Assembly: GCA_045222295.1 (NCBI GenBank)
Contig: JBGUXP010000006.1
Span: forward strand, 276,692 to 340,691
Direction of reading: 5' to 3'
Length of the DNA: 64,000 bases
Source: Colimorpha sp045222295
GTDB taxonomy: Bacteria > Bacteroidota > Bacteroidia > Bacteroidales > P3
Position numbers and translations under genes: made by a program. The notes beneath the pieces are model-generated. The model saw only the letters and a program-made list of their open reading frames with translations, was not told the DNA's origin and did no database searches. Of the stretch, positions 50,048 to 58,092 are shown in pieces (position 1 is the first letter of the stretch; every line of letters starts with the position of its first letter).

Positions 50048-50940
50048 ATTAATTTGTTTTTCGTTGGTTCCATATGGAGGGTGACATGCGTCTGTTTGCC
50101 GAAACGGTCTTTGAGGCGGTGCTCGATTTCGGTGGCGCGGTTGTGGGCCACGCAGAGGGTGGTGGCGCCGTCCATGCGGATATGGGCTTCGATGGCGATA
50201 CGGTTGCCTATCTTGCGGGTGCGGAGGTTGTGCGGCTCGCAGACATCGGGGATGGCACAAATAATCTCCTCTATCTCTTTCTCCGTCTCGGCGGGCAATG
50301 AGCACTCCGTCAGCTCGTTCATGCTGCCTTTTAGTAAATCTACAGCCACCTTCACCAGCATGCCACCCACCACGATGGAGGCCAGCGGGTCGAGCACAGT
50401 CCAGCGGTCGCCCAGCAGAATAGCTCCACCGATACCAATGGCGGCACCGATGGATGACAGCGCGTCGCTGCGGTGATGCCAGGCATTGGCCACGACAGCT
50501 TGCGAGTCAAGCTTCTTTCCGGCCCGGGCGGTATACTGGTACAGCAGTTCCTTGACCACTATGGAGAGGAGTGCCGCCCATAGCGCCAGCCGTCCGGGGG
50601 CAGGCAGCTGCTCGCCACGCAGCCACGAGGCGAACTTCACGGCACCAGAGACGATGATGCCCGTGGCGGCAGCCACCAAGGCGAGGCCCACGAAGAAGGA
50701 TGCCAGTGTCTCGAACTTACCGTGGCCGTAGTCGTGCGACTCGTCTTGCGGCTTGGCGCTGACACGCACGAAGAGGATGACGATAATGTCGGTGATGAAG
50801 TCCGATAACGAATGCACTGCGTCGGCTATCATGGCGGCGCTATGTCCCAGGATACCGGCCACGAACTTGAAAGTCAACAGTGCCACATTACCGGCGCTGC
50901 CCACCAGCGTCACTTTGTATATTTCTTTCTCTCTATTCAT
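50044..50940 (-). CDS. Cation diffusion facilitator metal exporter
   Basis: The 298-aa protein has six membrane helices with metal sites in MIADAVHSLSDF (helix 2; HxxxD) and WHHRSDALSSIG (helix 5; HxxxD), and a cytosolic C-terminal domain (HMDGATTLCVAH-like IRMDGATTLCVAH). It exports Zn, Fe, Mn or similar. ATG 50940 overlaps yigZ; coupled operon yigZ-CDF-nitroreductase-ybaK. Confidence 0.92.
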   Translation of the reverse strand: MNREKEIYKVTLVGSAGNVALLTFKFVAGILGHSAAMIADAVHSLSDFITDIIVILFVRVSAKPQDESHDYGHGKFETLASFFVGLALVAAATGIIVSGAVKFASWLRGEQLPAPGRLALWAALLSIVVKELLYQYTARAGKKLDSQAVVANAWHHRSDALSSIGAAIGIGGAILLGDRWTVLDPLASIVVGGMLVKVAVDLLKGSMNELTECSLPAETEKEIEEIICAIPDVCEPHNLRTRKIGNRIAIEAHIRMDGATTLCVAHNRATEIEHRLKDRFGKQTHVTLHMEPTKNKLI

Positions 50941-51539
50941 AATACCTCGATTTTTACGGTGCGGAGCTCTTTGATGTCGTCGTAGAAGCGGACGCTGAGC
51001 GACTGGCGGATGCTGACCTCCAGCGTGCAATCCATGTCGTACTGCGGGTTCTCGGGCTTGAGGTCGTAGTCCTTGAGGATACGCATCACGTCATTCATGG
51101 CGACATATTCGAACCCGAGGCGGTAGCGGGCATCGATGGTCTTCTCGATGATGGTGGCGTGGTCGATGGCGTCGCGCGCGGCAGTCTTGTAGGCATTGGC
51201 TAAACCGGATGCACCAAGGAGGATGCCACCGAAATAGCGCACCACTACGATGAGCGTATCGGTGAGGTCGGCGGAGAGCAGCTGTCCGTGGATGGGACGA
51301 CCGCCGGTGCCGCTGGGCTCGCCGTCGTCGTTGGCACGGAAGGCATCCTTGCGAGGACCGAGGATATAGGCGTAGCAGTGGTGTCGGGCATCGAAGTAGT
51401 CCTTGCGCAACTGCTCCAGATGCAACTTGATTTCATCAATGTTATGCACAGGATAGGCGAAGGCGAGGAACTTGGAGCCTTTCTCCTTGTAGAGTCCCTC
51501 CGATGGGGCGGCGATGGTTTTATAGGTGTCGTCGAACAT
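50937..51539 (-). CDS. YigZ/IMPACT family protein
   Basis: The 200-aa protein carries the UPF0029 signature: GSKFLAFAYPV, DARHHCYAYILG, NDDGEPSGTGGRPI and VVVRYFGGILLGASGL. Members may regulate stress responses or translation; the bacterial role is unclear. Length is normal. First gene of a four-gene overlapping run. Confidence 0.93.
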   Translation of the reverse strand: MFDDTYKTIAAPSEGLYKEKGSKFLAFAYPVHNIDEIKLHLEQLRKDYFDARHHCYAYILGPRKDAFRANDDGEPSGTGGRPIHGQLLSADLTDTLIVVVRYFGGILLGASGLANAYKTAARDAIDHATIIEKTIDARYRLGFEYVAMNDVMRILKDYDLKPENPQYDMDCTLEVSIRQSLSVRFYDDIKELRTVKIEVL

Positions 51540-51572
51540 TGTGATTGCCGGATTGTGTGATTGCTTGAGTGT

Positions 51573-52658
51573 TTATGGCTCAATAATAATCAAGCGATGG
51601 GGGGCGATGGGTGGTATCTCGGGGGCGGGGAGTCCGCAGCCAAGGGTCTGGGGGCTGCGGAGGATGCGCACCTCGTCGTAGAGGCCGCTGGCGATGAAGG
51701 CGTCGAGTATCTGGCGGCCGCCCTCCACGATGACGCTCTGCAGCTTGGCTTCGTAAAGTTCGTGCAGCACCTCGGGGATGGTCTGGTTCTGTAGAACGAG
51801 CCATTTCTTTTTATCGCAATCAGAACGAAAAGAACTATCAGATTTTTCTTTTTGTTCTTTTAGTTCTGATTGAGTTAGAAAAGCCAAACGGTTGCGCCTG
51901 TCGAGCACCACGGGCTGCGGTGCGGGGCCGAGGTAATGTCTGGGTGTCAAACTCGGTTTGTCCAGAAGATAGGTCTCCGAGCCCACCAGGATGGCGGCCT
52001 CTTCGGTGCGCCAGCGGTGGTTCAAGCGGTTCTGCACCTGCGTGCTTAACCAATATTTTTTTTTGCAATCAGTGGTGTGCCGTCGGCTTGGCCGACAACT
52101 AAAAGAACTATCAGAACTTTCTTTTTGTTCTTTTAGTTCTGATTGAGATTTAATATCTGGTGCCATAAAGCCGTCGGCGCTCTCAGCCCATTTCAGGATG
52201 ACGTAGGGACGCTTCTGCTCCATGAAGGTAAAGAAACGTCGGTTCAGCTCACGTCCTTCTTCCTTTAGCACATGGCGCACCACCTCGATGCCGGCATCTT
52301 CGAGTTTGCGGAAGCCGTTGCCCGCCACCAAGGGATTGGGGTCGTCGTTGCAGCAGACCACGCGCCTGATACCTTTCTCGATGATAAGGTCGGCGCAAGG
52401 CGGCGTTTTGCCATAATGCGAGCAGGGCTCGAGGTTTACGTATAACGTTGAGTGATGAGTGATGAGTGATGAGTTGAGGCGTAGCAACGCATTCCGTTCG
52501 GCGTGGTTGTGACCGTATTCTTGGTGGTAGCCCTCGCTGATGATGCGGCCGTCCTTCACAATAACACAGCCCACCAGCGGATTGGGCCTCACGCGCCCCA
52601 ACCCGTTGGCGGCTAACTGCAGGCACCGCCGCATGTACAGTTCGTCAGAGTTCTCCAT
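51573..52658 (-). CDS. ribD: Riboflavin biosynthesis deaminase/reductase RibD with three inserted elements
   Basis: The 361-aa bifunctional enzyme deaminates and then reduces the pyrimidine precursor of riboflavin. The deaminase domain has the zinc motifs NHAERNAL and EPCSHYGKTPPCADL; the reductase domain has VILKWAESADGFMA, RTEEAAILVGSETYLLD and SVIVEGGRQILDAF. Three segments interrupt it: NSSLITHHS (heptamers), SQSELKEQKESSDSSF to TDCKKKYW, and TQSELKEQKEKSDSSF to DCDKKKW. The latter two are copies of one palindromic element read in the same frame. Conserved motifs stay intact. Start 52658 is nine bases after the asnS terminator. Confidence 0.93.
   Translation of the reverse strand: MENSDELYMRRCLQLAANGLGRVRPNPLVGCVIVKDGRIISEGYHQEYGHNHAERNALLRLNSSLITHHSTLYVNLEPCSHYGKTPPCADLIIEKGIRRVVCCNDDPNPLVAGNGFRKLEDAGIEVVRHVLKEEGRELNRRFFTFMEQKRPYVILKWAESADGFMAPDIKSQSELKEQKESSDSSFSCRPSRRHTTDCKKKYWLSTQVQNRLNHRWRTEEAAILVGSETYLLDKPSLTPRHYLGPAPQPVVLDRRNRLAFLTQSELKEQKEKSDSSFRSDCDKKKWLVLQNQTIPEVLHELYEAKLQSVIVEGGRQILDAFIASGLYDEVRILRSPQTLGCGLPAPEIPPIAPHRLIIIEP
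51817..51872. repeat. 56-bp palindromic element in ribD, copy A
   Basis: CAATCAGAAC-G-AAAAGAAC (51817-51835) pairs with GTTCTTTT-A-GTTCTGATTG (51854-51872), one mismatch in 19. It lies in frame in the reductase domain and encodes QSELKEQKEKSDSSF. Confidence 0.92.
52066..52145. repeat. Palindromic element in ribD, copy B, split by a nested 24-bp element
   Basis: Right arm GTTCTTTTAGTTCTGATTG (52127-52145). The left arm is CAATCAG (52066-52072), interrupted by a 24-bp insertion, then AACTAAAAGAAC (52097-52108). With the insertion removed the arms are a perfect 19-bp match. Confidence 0.93.
52073..52096. repeat. 24-bp hairpin element nested inside copy B
   Basis: Has a GTCGGC/GCCGAC hairpin and adds exactly eight codons (coding CRPSRRHT region). 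22 of 24 bases equal 18796-18819 in the terminator after the small lipoprotein gene. Confidence 0.88.
52452..52472. repeat. Heptamer array GTGATGA x3 in ribD
   Basis: Three perfect GTGATGA units flanked by degenerate GTTGA-type units, in the deaminase domain just before EPCSHYGK. Encodes NSSLITHHS. Confidence 0.88.
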
Positions 52659-52666
52659 AATATTAA

Positions 52667-52690
52667 AAACGGTGACAATTGTCACCGTTT
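52667..52690 (-). terminator. Terminator of asnS, nine bases before the ribD start
   Basis: Perfect AAACGGTGAC/GTCACCGTTT stem with AATT loop; on the minus strand TTTAATATT follows. ribD must be expressed by read-through or an unseen promoter inside or near this site. Confidence 0.8.
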
Positions 52691-52696
52691 GATTTT

Positions 52697-54100
52697 TTAG
52701 AATTCGGCGGTCTTGGGGGTCCTCGGGAAGGGGATGACGTCGCGGATGTTGGCCATGCCGGTGACGAAGAGCATCAGGCGCTCGAAGCCGAGGCCGAAGC
52801 CGGCGTGCGGGCAGGTGCCGAAGCGGCGGGTGTCGAGGTACCACCACATGTCTTTCATCGGGATGTTCAGCTCGTTGATGCGGGTCATCAGCTTGTCGTA
52901 GCTCTCCTCACGCACGCTTCCACCGATAATCTCGCCAATCTGCGGGAAGAGCACATCGGTGCCCTGTACGGTCTTGCCGTCGTCGTTCTGTTTCATGTAG
53001 AAGGCCTTGATCTCCTTCGGGTAGTCAATCATGATGACCGGTTTCTTGAAATGCTGCTCCACCAGGTAGCGTTCGTGCTCGCTGGCCAGGTCGACACCCC
53101 AGCTGACGGGGAACTCGAATTTGTGTCCCTTGGCGACAGCTTCCTCCAGTATCTTGATACCCTCGGTGTATGGCAGACGCACGAAGTCGGTGTCGATGAC
53201 GCTCTTCAGGCGCTCGATGAGGCCGTTGTCGATCATCTTGTTGAGGAACTCGAGGTCGTCCATGCAGTGGTCGAGGGCCCATTTCACGCAGTATTTGATG
53301 AACTCCTCCTCGAGGGCGGTGAGCTCGTCGAGCTGATAGAAAGCCATCTCGGGCTCAATCATCCAGAACTCGGCCAGGTGGCGCGGCGTGTTGCTGTTCT
53401 CGGCACGGAAGGTGGGGCCGAAGGTGTAGATCTTACCCAGCGAGGTGGCGCCGAGCTCGCCTTCCAGCTGGCCGCTGACGGTGAGGGCGGTGAACTTGCC
53501 GAAGAAGTCCTGCTCCCAGTCTATGCTGCCGTCCTCCTTGCGTGGAGGATTCTCGGGGTCGAGGGTGGAGACATGGAACATCTCGCCGGCACCCTCGCAG
53601 TCGCTGGCGGTGATGAGCGGCGTGTGGAAGTAGAAGAAGCCGCGCTCGTGGAAGAAGGTGTGGATGGCCATGGCCATGTTGTGGCGCAGACGCATCACGG
53701 CACCGAAGGTGTTGGTGCGCAGGCGCAGATGTCCAATCTCGCGCAGGAACTCCATCGAGTGGCCTTTCTTCTGGAGGGGATAGGTGTCGGGGTCGGCCTC
53801 GCCGTAGACGATGATGTTCTCGGCCTGCACCTCGACGGCCTGGCCGCTGCCCTGGCTCTCCACCAGCTTGCCCTCTACGCAGAGGCAAGCACCGGTGTTG
53901 ACGTGCTTCAGCACCTCCTCAAACTTGGCGGGGTCGGCGACGACCTGGATATTATGGATAATAGAGCCGTCGTTGAGGGCGATGAAGGCCACGTTCTTGT
54001 TGCCGCGTTTGGTGCGGACCCAACCTTTGACACAAATGGAGGTGCCGATGAGTGCCGACACATCCTCTTTCAGCAGATACTTGATTTCGTAACGTTTCAT
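52697..54100 (-). CDS. asnS: Asparaginyl-tRNA synthetase
   Basis: The 467-aa class II synthetase has an N-terminal OB-fold anticodon domain (ICVKGWVRTKRGNKNVAFI), motif 2 (TFRAENSNTPRHLAEFWMIEPE) residues FRAENSNTPRHLAEFW, and motif 3 (FGLGFERLMLFVTGM). Length is normal. It charges tRNA(Asn) with asparagine, so this organism does not depend only on transamidation. Confidence 0.97.
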   Translation of the reverse strand: MKRYEIKYLLKEDVSALIGTSICVKGWVRTKRGNKNVAFIALNDGSIIHNIQVVADPAKFEEVLKHVNTGACLCVEGKLVESQGSGQAVEVQAENIIVYGEADPDTYPLQKKGHSMEFLREIGHLRLRTNTFGAVMRLRHNMAMAIHTFFHERGFFYFHTPLITASDCEGAGEMFHVSTLDPENPPRKEDGSIDWEQDFFGKFTALTVSGQLEGELGATSLGKIYTFGPTFRAENSNTPRHLAEFWMIEPEMAFYQLDELTALEEEFIKYCVKWALDHCMDDLEFLNKMIDNGLIERLKSVIDTDFVRLPYTEGIKILEEAVAKGHKFEFPVSWGVDLASEHERYLVEQHFKKPVIMIDYPKEIKAFYMKQNDDGKTVQGTDVLFPQIGEIIGGSVREESYDKLMTRINELNIPMKDMWWYLDTRRFGTCPHAGFGLGFERLMLFVTGMANIRDVIPFPRTPKTAEF

Positions 54101-54130
54101 TATTTATATCGTTTTATTGATTTTCTTGTT

Positions 54131-55675
54131 TCACTTCTTTTTCTGTACGAAGCATTTCAGATTGCCTTCATTGACATTGAATTGAAGCACTTGCCAACAA
54201 TCCACTGCTTTGCCGTCGGCGTCGGTGGCGGGAGTCCATCCGTTGGGCAGCTGCTGGGCAATCTCCAGCACTTGGTTCGACAGTTCGAACAGCACTCCTT
54301 TTCCTTTCGAGGCGATAGCCCATTCGCTGGCCTCGCCGCGGCAGTTGACCTTGAAGAGGAGAATTGTCCTAAACATCATCTCTTTGGCTCGCGGGTCGGT
54401 CAGTGGATGACTGTCGAACCAACTCTGCAAGGCATCGTCGCCCTCGGTCCAGGCGGGGAAGACAGCCGCTACAGGCAGCTCTTTGTAGCGGTCGCTGGCA
54501 CCCCAGTGGTCACAACGGTACACATGCTCCGGGTCGCAAGAGGCGGAGGCTGCGATTGGACCGACAGCATTGAAGTCCGACGGCGTCCATGTGGAACTCA
54601 CAATGCGGCCGGAGTCAAGCACGATGCGCTGCTGCCGTTCCAGCTGAAACTTTTTCATGCCGAATTCGCCTTCTTGTTCCGTGCCATATTCTATCGTATG
54701 TTCGCCGTTCATCCAGTAGGCGAACACCTGGCCGTTCACTATCCGCTCGGCCTTGAATATCTCGTCTAGTTCCACGGTGTCCTCATAATGCTCGTAGAAT
54801 CCCAACCCCGACCACAAAGTGATGTTGTTGATGAACAGCGAGTCGTGGCTGATGCTCCATGTGCAGACGGGAGTGCCGTTGCGTTGGAAGTTCTCCCAGC
54901 TAAAGGGGAACTGTATGGGATCGTTGTCGCAGATGGTCATCAGCAAAGGGCGGAAGTCGCTGTGTTCGAATCTCCCTTTGTGGCCGTCGAATATCACCTC
55001 ATCGTTGCTCATCCCGCTTTGGAAATAGTAGGAGAGGTAACACTGATTGAGGTAGGCTATGTAGTATTTGTCCATGAACGCATGGTCTGAGGTGTCTTTT
55101 TCTGTCATGGTCTGCATCCGCTCGAAATCCTTGGCCGTCACCAGCTGGTCGTCCACCACCTCGCCATAGCGGATGTAGACATAGCGCACACTGTCGCTCT
55201 CCACGCTCTTTTCCTCTTCTGTCACCTCCTCGCCAATCTCCAGCACTCCCGAGAACCAGTCGGCCAGCACCGCGCCGTCTTTCTCGGCGGGTTGCACCTC
55301 CAGCGAGGCGATGCCGAAATAGCCGGGAACTGCCAGCGTATCAAGTCGCTTTTCATCGTCAGGCCAGTAGGTTCCCGTGCGACCGTAGTGGCGGCGGGTG
55401 TCTACGCTGACCAGATACAGTTTCCCGTCGCTGATGCGCCAGGTGGCGATATGACCACGGTAGTTGGCTGTGCTCCAAGATTGAAAGGGCGATTGCGTGT
55501 TGGTGCGGATATACAGTACCTGCAGTGGCGAAGGGTGTCCCCAGCTCACCGCTAGTTCATATTTCTTCCCGCCATATAGGATATAGTCGGGATATTGCTC
55601 GGTGGCCTGTACTTGCCAGGCAAAGCCCGTCAGGCAGAGAACGAGTGCTATTGCTTTTAGGTGTTTCATTGTCAT
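54131..55675 (-). CDS. Secreted protein of unknown function with two internal repeats and a TonB-C-like end
   Basis: The 514-aa product has a signal peptide (LKAIALVLCLTGFAWQVQA). Two segments look alike: FQSWSTANYRGHIATWRIS and FSWENFQRNGTPVCTWSIS, each after a Y/F-rich strand, suggesting a repeated beta domain. The C-terminal 90 residues (FRTILLFKVNCRGEASEWAI, NQVLEIAQQLPNGWTPA) resemble the TonB C-terminal fold often found in Bacteroidetes surface proteins. No family name. Its start overlaps the stop of the guanylyltransferase gene (ATGA). Confidence 0.75.
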   Translation of the reverse strand: MTMKHLKAIALVLCLTGFAWQVQATEQYPDYILYGGKKYELAVSWGHPSPLQVLYIRTNTQSPFQSWSTANYRGHIATWRISDGKLYLVSVDTRRHYGRTGTYWPDDEKRLDTLAVPGYFGIASLEVQPAEKDGAVLADWFSGVLEIGEEVTEEEKSVESDSVRYVYIRYGEVVDDQLVTAKDFERMQTMTEKDTSDHAFMDKYYIAYLNQCYLSYYFQSGMSNDEVIFDGHKGRFEHSDFRPLLMTICDNDPIQFPFSWENFQRNGTPVCTWSISHDSLFINNITLWSGLGFYEHYEDTVELDEIFKAERIVNGQVFAYWMNGEHTIEYGTEQEGEFGMKKFQLERQQRIVLDSGRIVSSTWTPSDFNAVGPIAASASCDPEHVYRCDHWGASDRYKELPVAAVFPAWTEGDDALQSWFDSHPLTDPRAKEMMFRTILLFKVNCRGEASEWAIASKGKGVLFELSNQVLEIAQQLPNGWTPATDADGKAVDCWQVLQFNVNEGNLKCFVQKKK

Positions 55676-56754
55676 TTCACTTTTGAGTACAGCAGTTGCT
55701 TCATCTCCACATCGCTGGCGTATTTGAATATTTTGTCTTCGTTCTTGCGACGGCAGATGAGTAGGGTGTCCTCGTTGGCGGCGACGATATAGCCGTCCAG
55801 ACCTTCGAGCACCACGGTCTTGCCAGGGTCGTTGGGCATCATCACCAGTGTATTCTTCGTATCGTAGGTGAAGACATTGCCGCTGAGGATGGCGTTGCCG
55901 TTGCGGTCGTGACGCATTACGTCATATAGCGATTCCCAGGTCTCCACGTCGCTCCAGCCGAAGCTGGCGGCCAACACATGCACGTTGGAGGCCTGCTCCA
56001 TGATACCGTTGTCCACCGAGATGGCCTCGCACTGCGAGTAGATGCGCTCCAGCTCCTCGCGCGGTGTCTCCGCCGTGAGTCCGAAGAAGCTCTCGGCAAT
56101 GGCCGGCAGGAAGGCCTCGTAGGCCTTGCGCAGCACCGGCAGCGTCCAGACGAAGATACCGGCGTTCCAGAAGAACTCGCCACTGGCGATGAACTGGCGC
56201 GCCATCTCCACCGGCGGTTTCTCGGTGAAGGTCACCACCTCGTGGAGGTTCATGACTTTGGGAATCGACGGACGGTCACGGAACTGGATGTAGCCGTAGC
56301 TGGTGTCGGGCCGCACGGGCTGTGCGCCGAGGATGACAATCCATTCGTGCTTCTGCACCGTGTCGATGGCCTGCCGTAGGTCGGTCAGGAACTTCTCCTG
56401 ACGGAAGACGGCATGGTCGGAAGGGGTGACGATGAGGGTGGCCTCGGGATCCATCTGTGCGATGACCGAGGCGGCATAGGCCACGCAGGGGGCTGTGTTG
56501 CGGCGCAGGGGCTCGCTGAGCACTTGGTAGTCACTTAGTTCCGGCAACTGCTCCCGCACACGGTCGGCATAGGCCTCGCCGGTGACCACCACGATGTTCT
56601 CCTTGCGACAGATCTTGGCATAGCGTTCGAAGGTTATCTGCAACATCGACTTGCCGATGCCCATGGCATCGACGAACTGCTTCGGACAGTCGGTATTGCT
56701 GATAGGCCAGAAGCGGCTGCCGAGGCCGCCGGCCATGATGATGGTCCAAATCAT
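55672..56754 (-). CDS. Mannose-1-phosphate guanylyltransferase
   Basis: The 360-aa enzyme makes GDP-mannose from mannose-1-phosphate and GTP, feeding mannosylated or fucosylated glycans. Signatures: IIMAGGLGSRFWPIS (nucleotide loop), TDCPKQFVD, FTEKPPVEMA and FFWNAGIFVW. I use ATG 56754, overlapping the thyA stop by four bases. It is the short, single-domain form without the phosphomannose isomerase domain. Confidence 0.93.
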   Translation of the reverse strand: MIWTIIMAGGLGSRFWPISNTDCPKQFVDAMGIGKSMLQITFERYAKICRKENIVVVTGEAYADRVREQLPELSDYQVLSEPLRRNTAPCVAYAASVIAQMDPEATLIVTPSDHAVFRQEKFLTDLRQAIDTVQKHEWIVILGAQPVRPDTSYGYIQFRDRPSIPKVMNLHEVVTFTEKPPVEMARQFIASGEFFWNAGIFVWTLPVLRKAYEAFLPAIAESFFGLTAETPREELERIYSQCEAISVDNGIMEQASNVHVLAASFGWSDVETWESLYDVMRHDRNGNAILSGNVFTYDTKNTLVMMPNDPGKTVVLEGLDGYIVAANEDTLLICRRKNEDKIFKYASDVEMKQLLYSKVK

Positions 56755-57647
56755 ACACTCACCTCCCCTTTGATATGCGGATGCGGGTTGTAGTTCTCGA
56801 GGGTGAAATCCTCGTACTTGAAATCGAAGATGTCCTTCACCGCGGGGTTGATGCGCATGGCGGGCAGCGGCCGCGGGTCGCGCGTCAGCTGCAGGCGCAC
56901 TTGGTCGAGGTGGTTCTTGTAGATATGGGCGTCGCCGAAGGTGTGGACGAATTCGCCGGGCTCCAGGCCGCATACCTGCGCCATCATCATCGTCAGCAGG
57001 GCATAGCTGGCAATGTTGAAGGGCACGCCCAGGAAGATGTCCGCCGACCGCTGGTACAGCTGGCACGAAAGCCGGCCACGGCTTTCGTGGTTGATGGGTT
57101 GATGGGTTGACATGTTGATACGGTTGTCGGAGCCTTCTTGTCCGCGAGAACTTATCAACTTATCAACTTGTGGAGCCATAGGCTCCACGTAGAACTGGAA
57201 CAGGCAGTGGCAGGGAGGCAGGGCCATCTCCTCTATCTCGGCGGGGTTCCAGGCCGTCACTAAGAGACGGCGGCTGTAGGGATTCTCCTTAATCTGGCGC
57301 ACCACGTTGGCAATCTGGTCTATGGTGCCCCCTTTGCCGTCGGGCCACGAGCGCCACTGTGAGCCGTAGACGGGGCCCAGGTCGCCGTTCTCGTCGGCCC
57401 ACTCGTCCCAGATGCTCACACCGTTGTCCTTGAGGTACTTTATATTCGTGTCGCCACGCAGGAACCACAGCAGCTCGTGGATGATGCTCCGCAGGTGCAG
57501 CTTCTTGGTCGTCAGCGCGGGAAAGCCCTCGCTGAGGTCGAAGCGCATCTGGTAGCCGAAAACACCCACAGTGCCCGTCCCTGTGCGGTCCAAGCGCTCG
57601 GTGCCATGGTCGAGCACATGTTGCAAAAGGTCTAGATACTGTTTCAT
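56751..57647 (-). CDS. thyA: Thymidylate synthase with a 34-35-residue in-frame insertion
   Basis: ThyA (298 aa; E. coli 264) methylates dUMP to dTMP. Arg loop RLDRTGTGTVGVFG, active-site Cys146 in LPPCHCLFQFYV, and SCQLYQRSADIFLGVPFNIASYAL are intact. Between QFYV and LSCQLYQR about 35 extra residues (near 156-190) appear, encoded by a repeat-rich element (57064-57188). The site is a surface loop between strands, so activity may survive. Start 57647; ATGs at 57656 or earlier are possible. Confidence 0.95.
   Translation of the reverse strand: MKQYLDLLQHVLDHGTERLDRTGTGTVGVFGYQMRFDLSEGFPALTTKKLHLRSIIHELLWFLRGDTNIKYLKDNGVSIWDEWADENGDLGPVYGSQWRSWPDGKGGTIDQIANVVRQIKENPYSRRLLVTAWNPAEIEEMALPPCHCLFQFYVEPMAPQVDKLISSRGQEGSDNRINMSTHQPINHESRGRLSCQLYQRSADIFLGVPFNIASYALLTMMMAQVCGLEPGEFVHTFGDAHIYKNHLDQVRLQLTRDPRPLPAMRINPAVKDIFDFKYEDFTLENYNPHPHIKGEVSV
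57064..57188. repeat. Composite palindromic/octamer element inside thyA
   Basis: CACGAAAGCC/GGCTTTCGTG (57064-57073, 57080-57089) is followed by octamers of the GTTGATGG type (57090-57120), a GC-rich middle, AACTTATC octamers (57149-57170) and GTGGAGCC/GGCTCCAC (57170-57177, 57181-57188). The outer arm at each end belongs to conserved thyA sequence and the inner arm is its inverted copy. Confidence 0.88.
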
Positions 57648-57772
57648 ATTTTTCATCTCTAGTAACGCTATTTTAAATAAAAAATTGTACGGGTGAAGTC
57701 GAAAAAACGACAAAAAAACCGCTTGGTGCTAACTAGCTACAAACCAGTTGTCAACGCCTTGTCAACTCCTCC

Positions 57773-57798
57773 CCAACTCCTACCACGGTAGGAGTTGG
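57773..57798. repeat. Perfect 12-bp palindrome in the thyA/adhesin divergent spacer
   Basis: CCAACTCCTACC and GGTAGGAGTTGG around AC. It sits among CAACTCC-type short repeats. The 445-base spacer also holds an ACGCTATTTT word at 57664-57673 and the adhesin promoter. Confidence 0.75.
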
Positions 57799-57933
57799 TT
57801 GGGTGGTGGATGGGGATTTGCCCCTCGGCGGTGTTACGGTGTGCCCTTGCCGGGATGATGTAATCGATTGGTTTTTATCGAAATAATCGATAAAAAAATA
57901 TCGTAAGAAAAAACGTTAAAAAGGGAAAAAAAG

Positions 57934-57965
57934 TTTGTCCTGCGAGGAAAAAAGTTGTATTTTTG
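57934..57965 (+). promoter_or_regulatory. Promoter of the giant adhesin (TTTG-N20-TATTTTTG)
   Basis: TTTG 57934-57937, 20 bases, TATTTTTG 57958-57965 and CA. The start codon is at 58093, giving a leader of about 120 bases. Confidence 0.75.
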
Positions 57966-58092
57966 CAATCTAAATAGTAGATTAGTTGATTTGAAAAACG
58001 GGCGAAACAAACAGAAAAACAACGACTAAGAGTAATTATAAAACACGAAATAACATTAAATCACTTTTATATTAACCAACAAACTTTTTATT

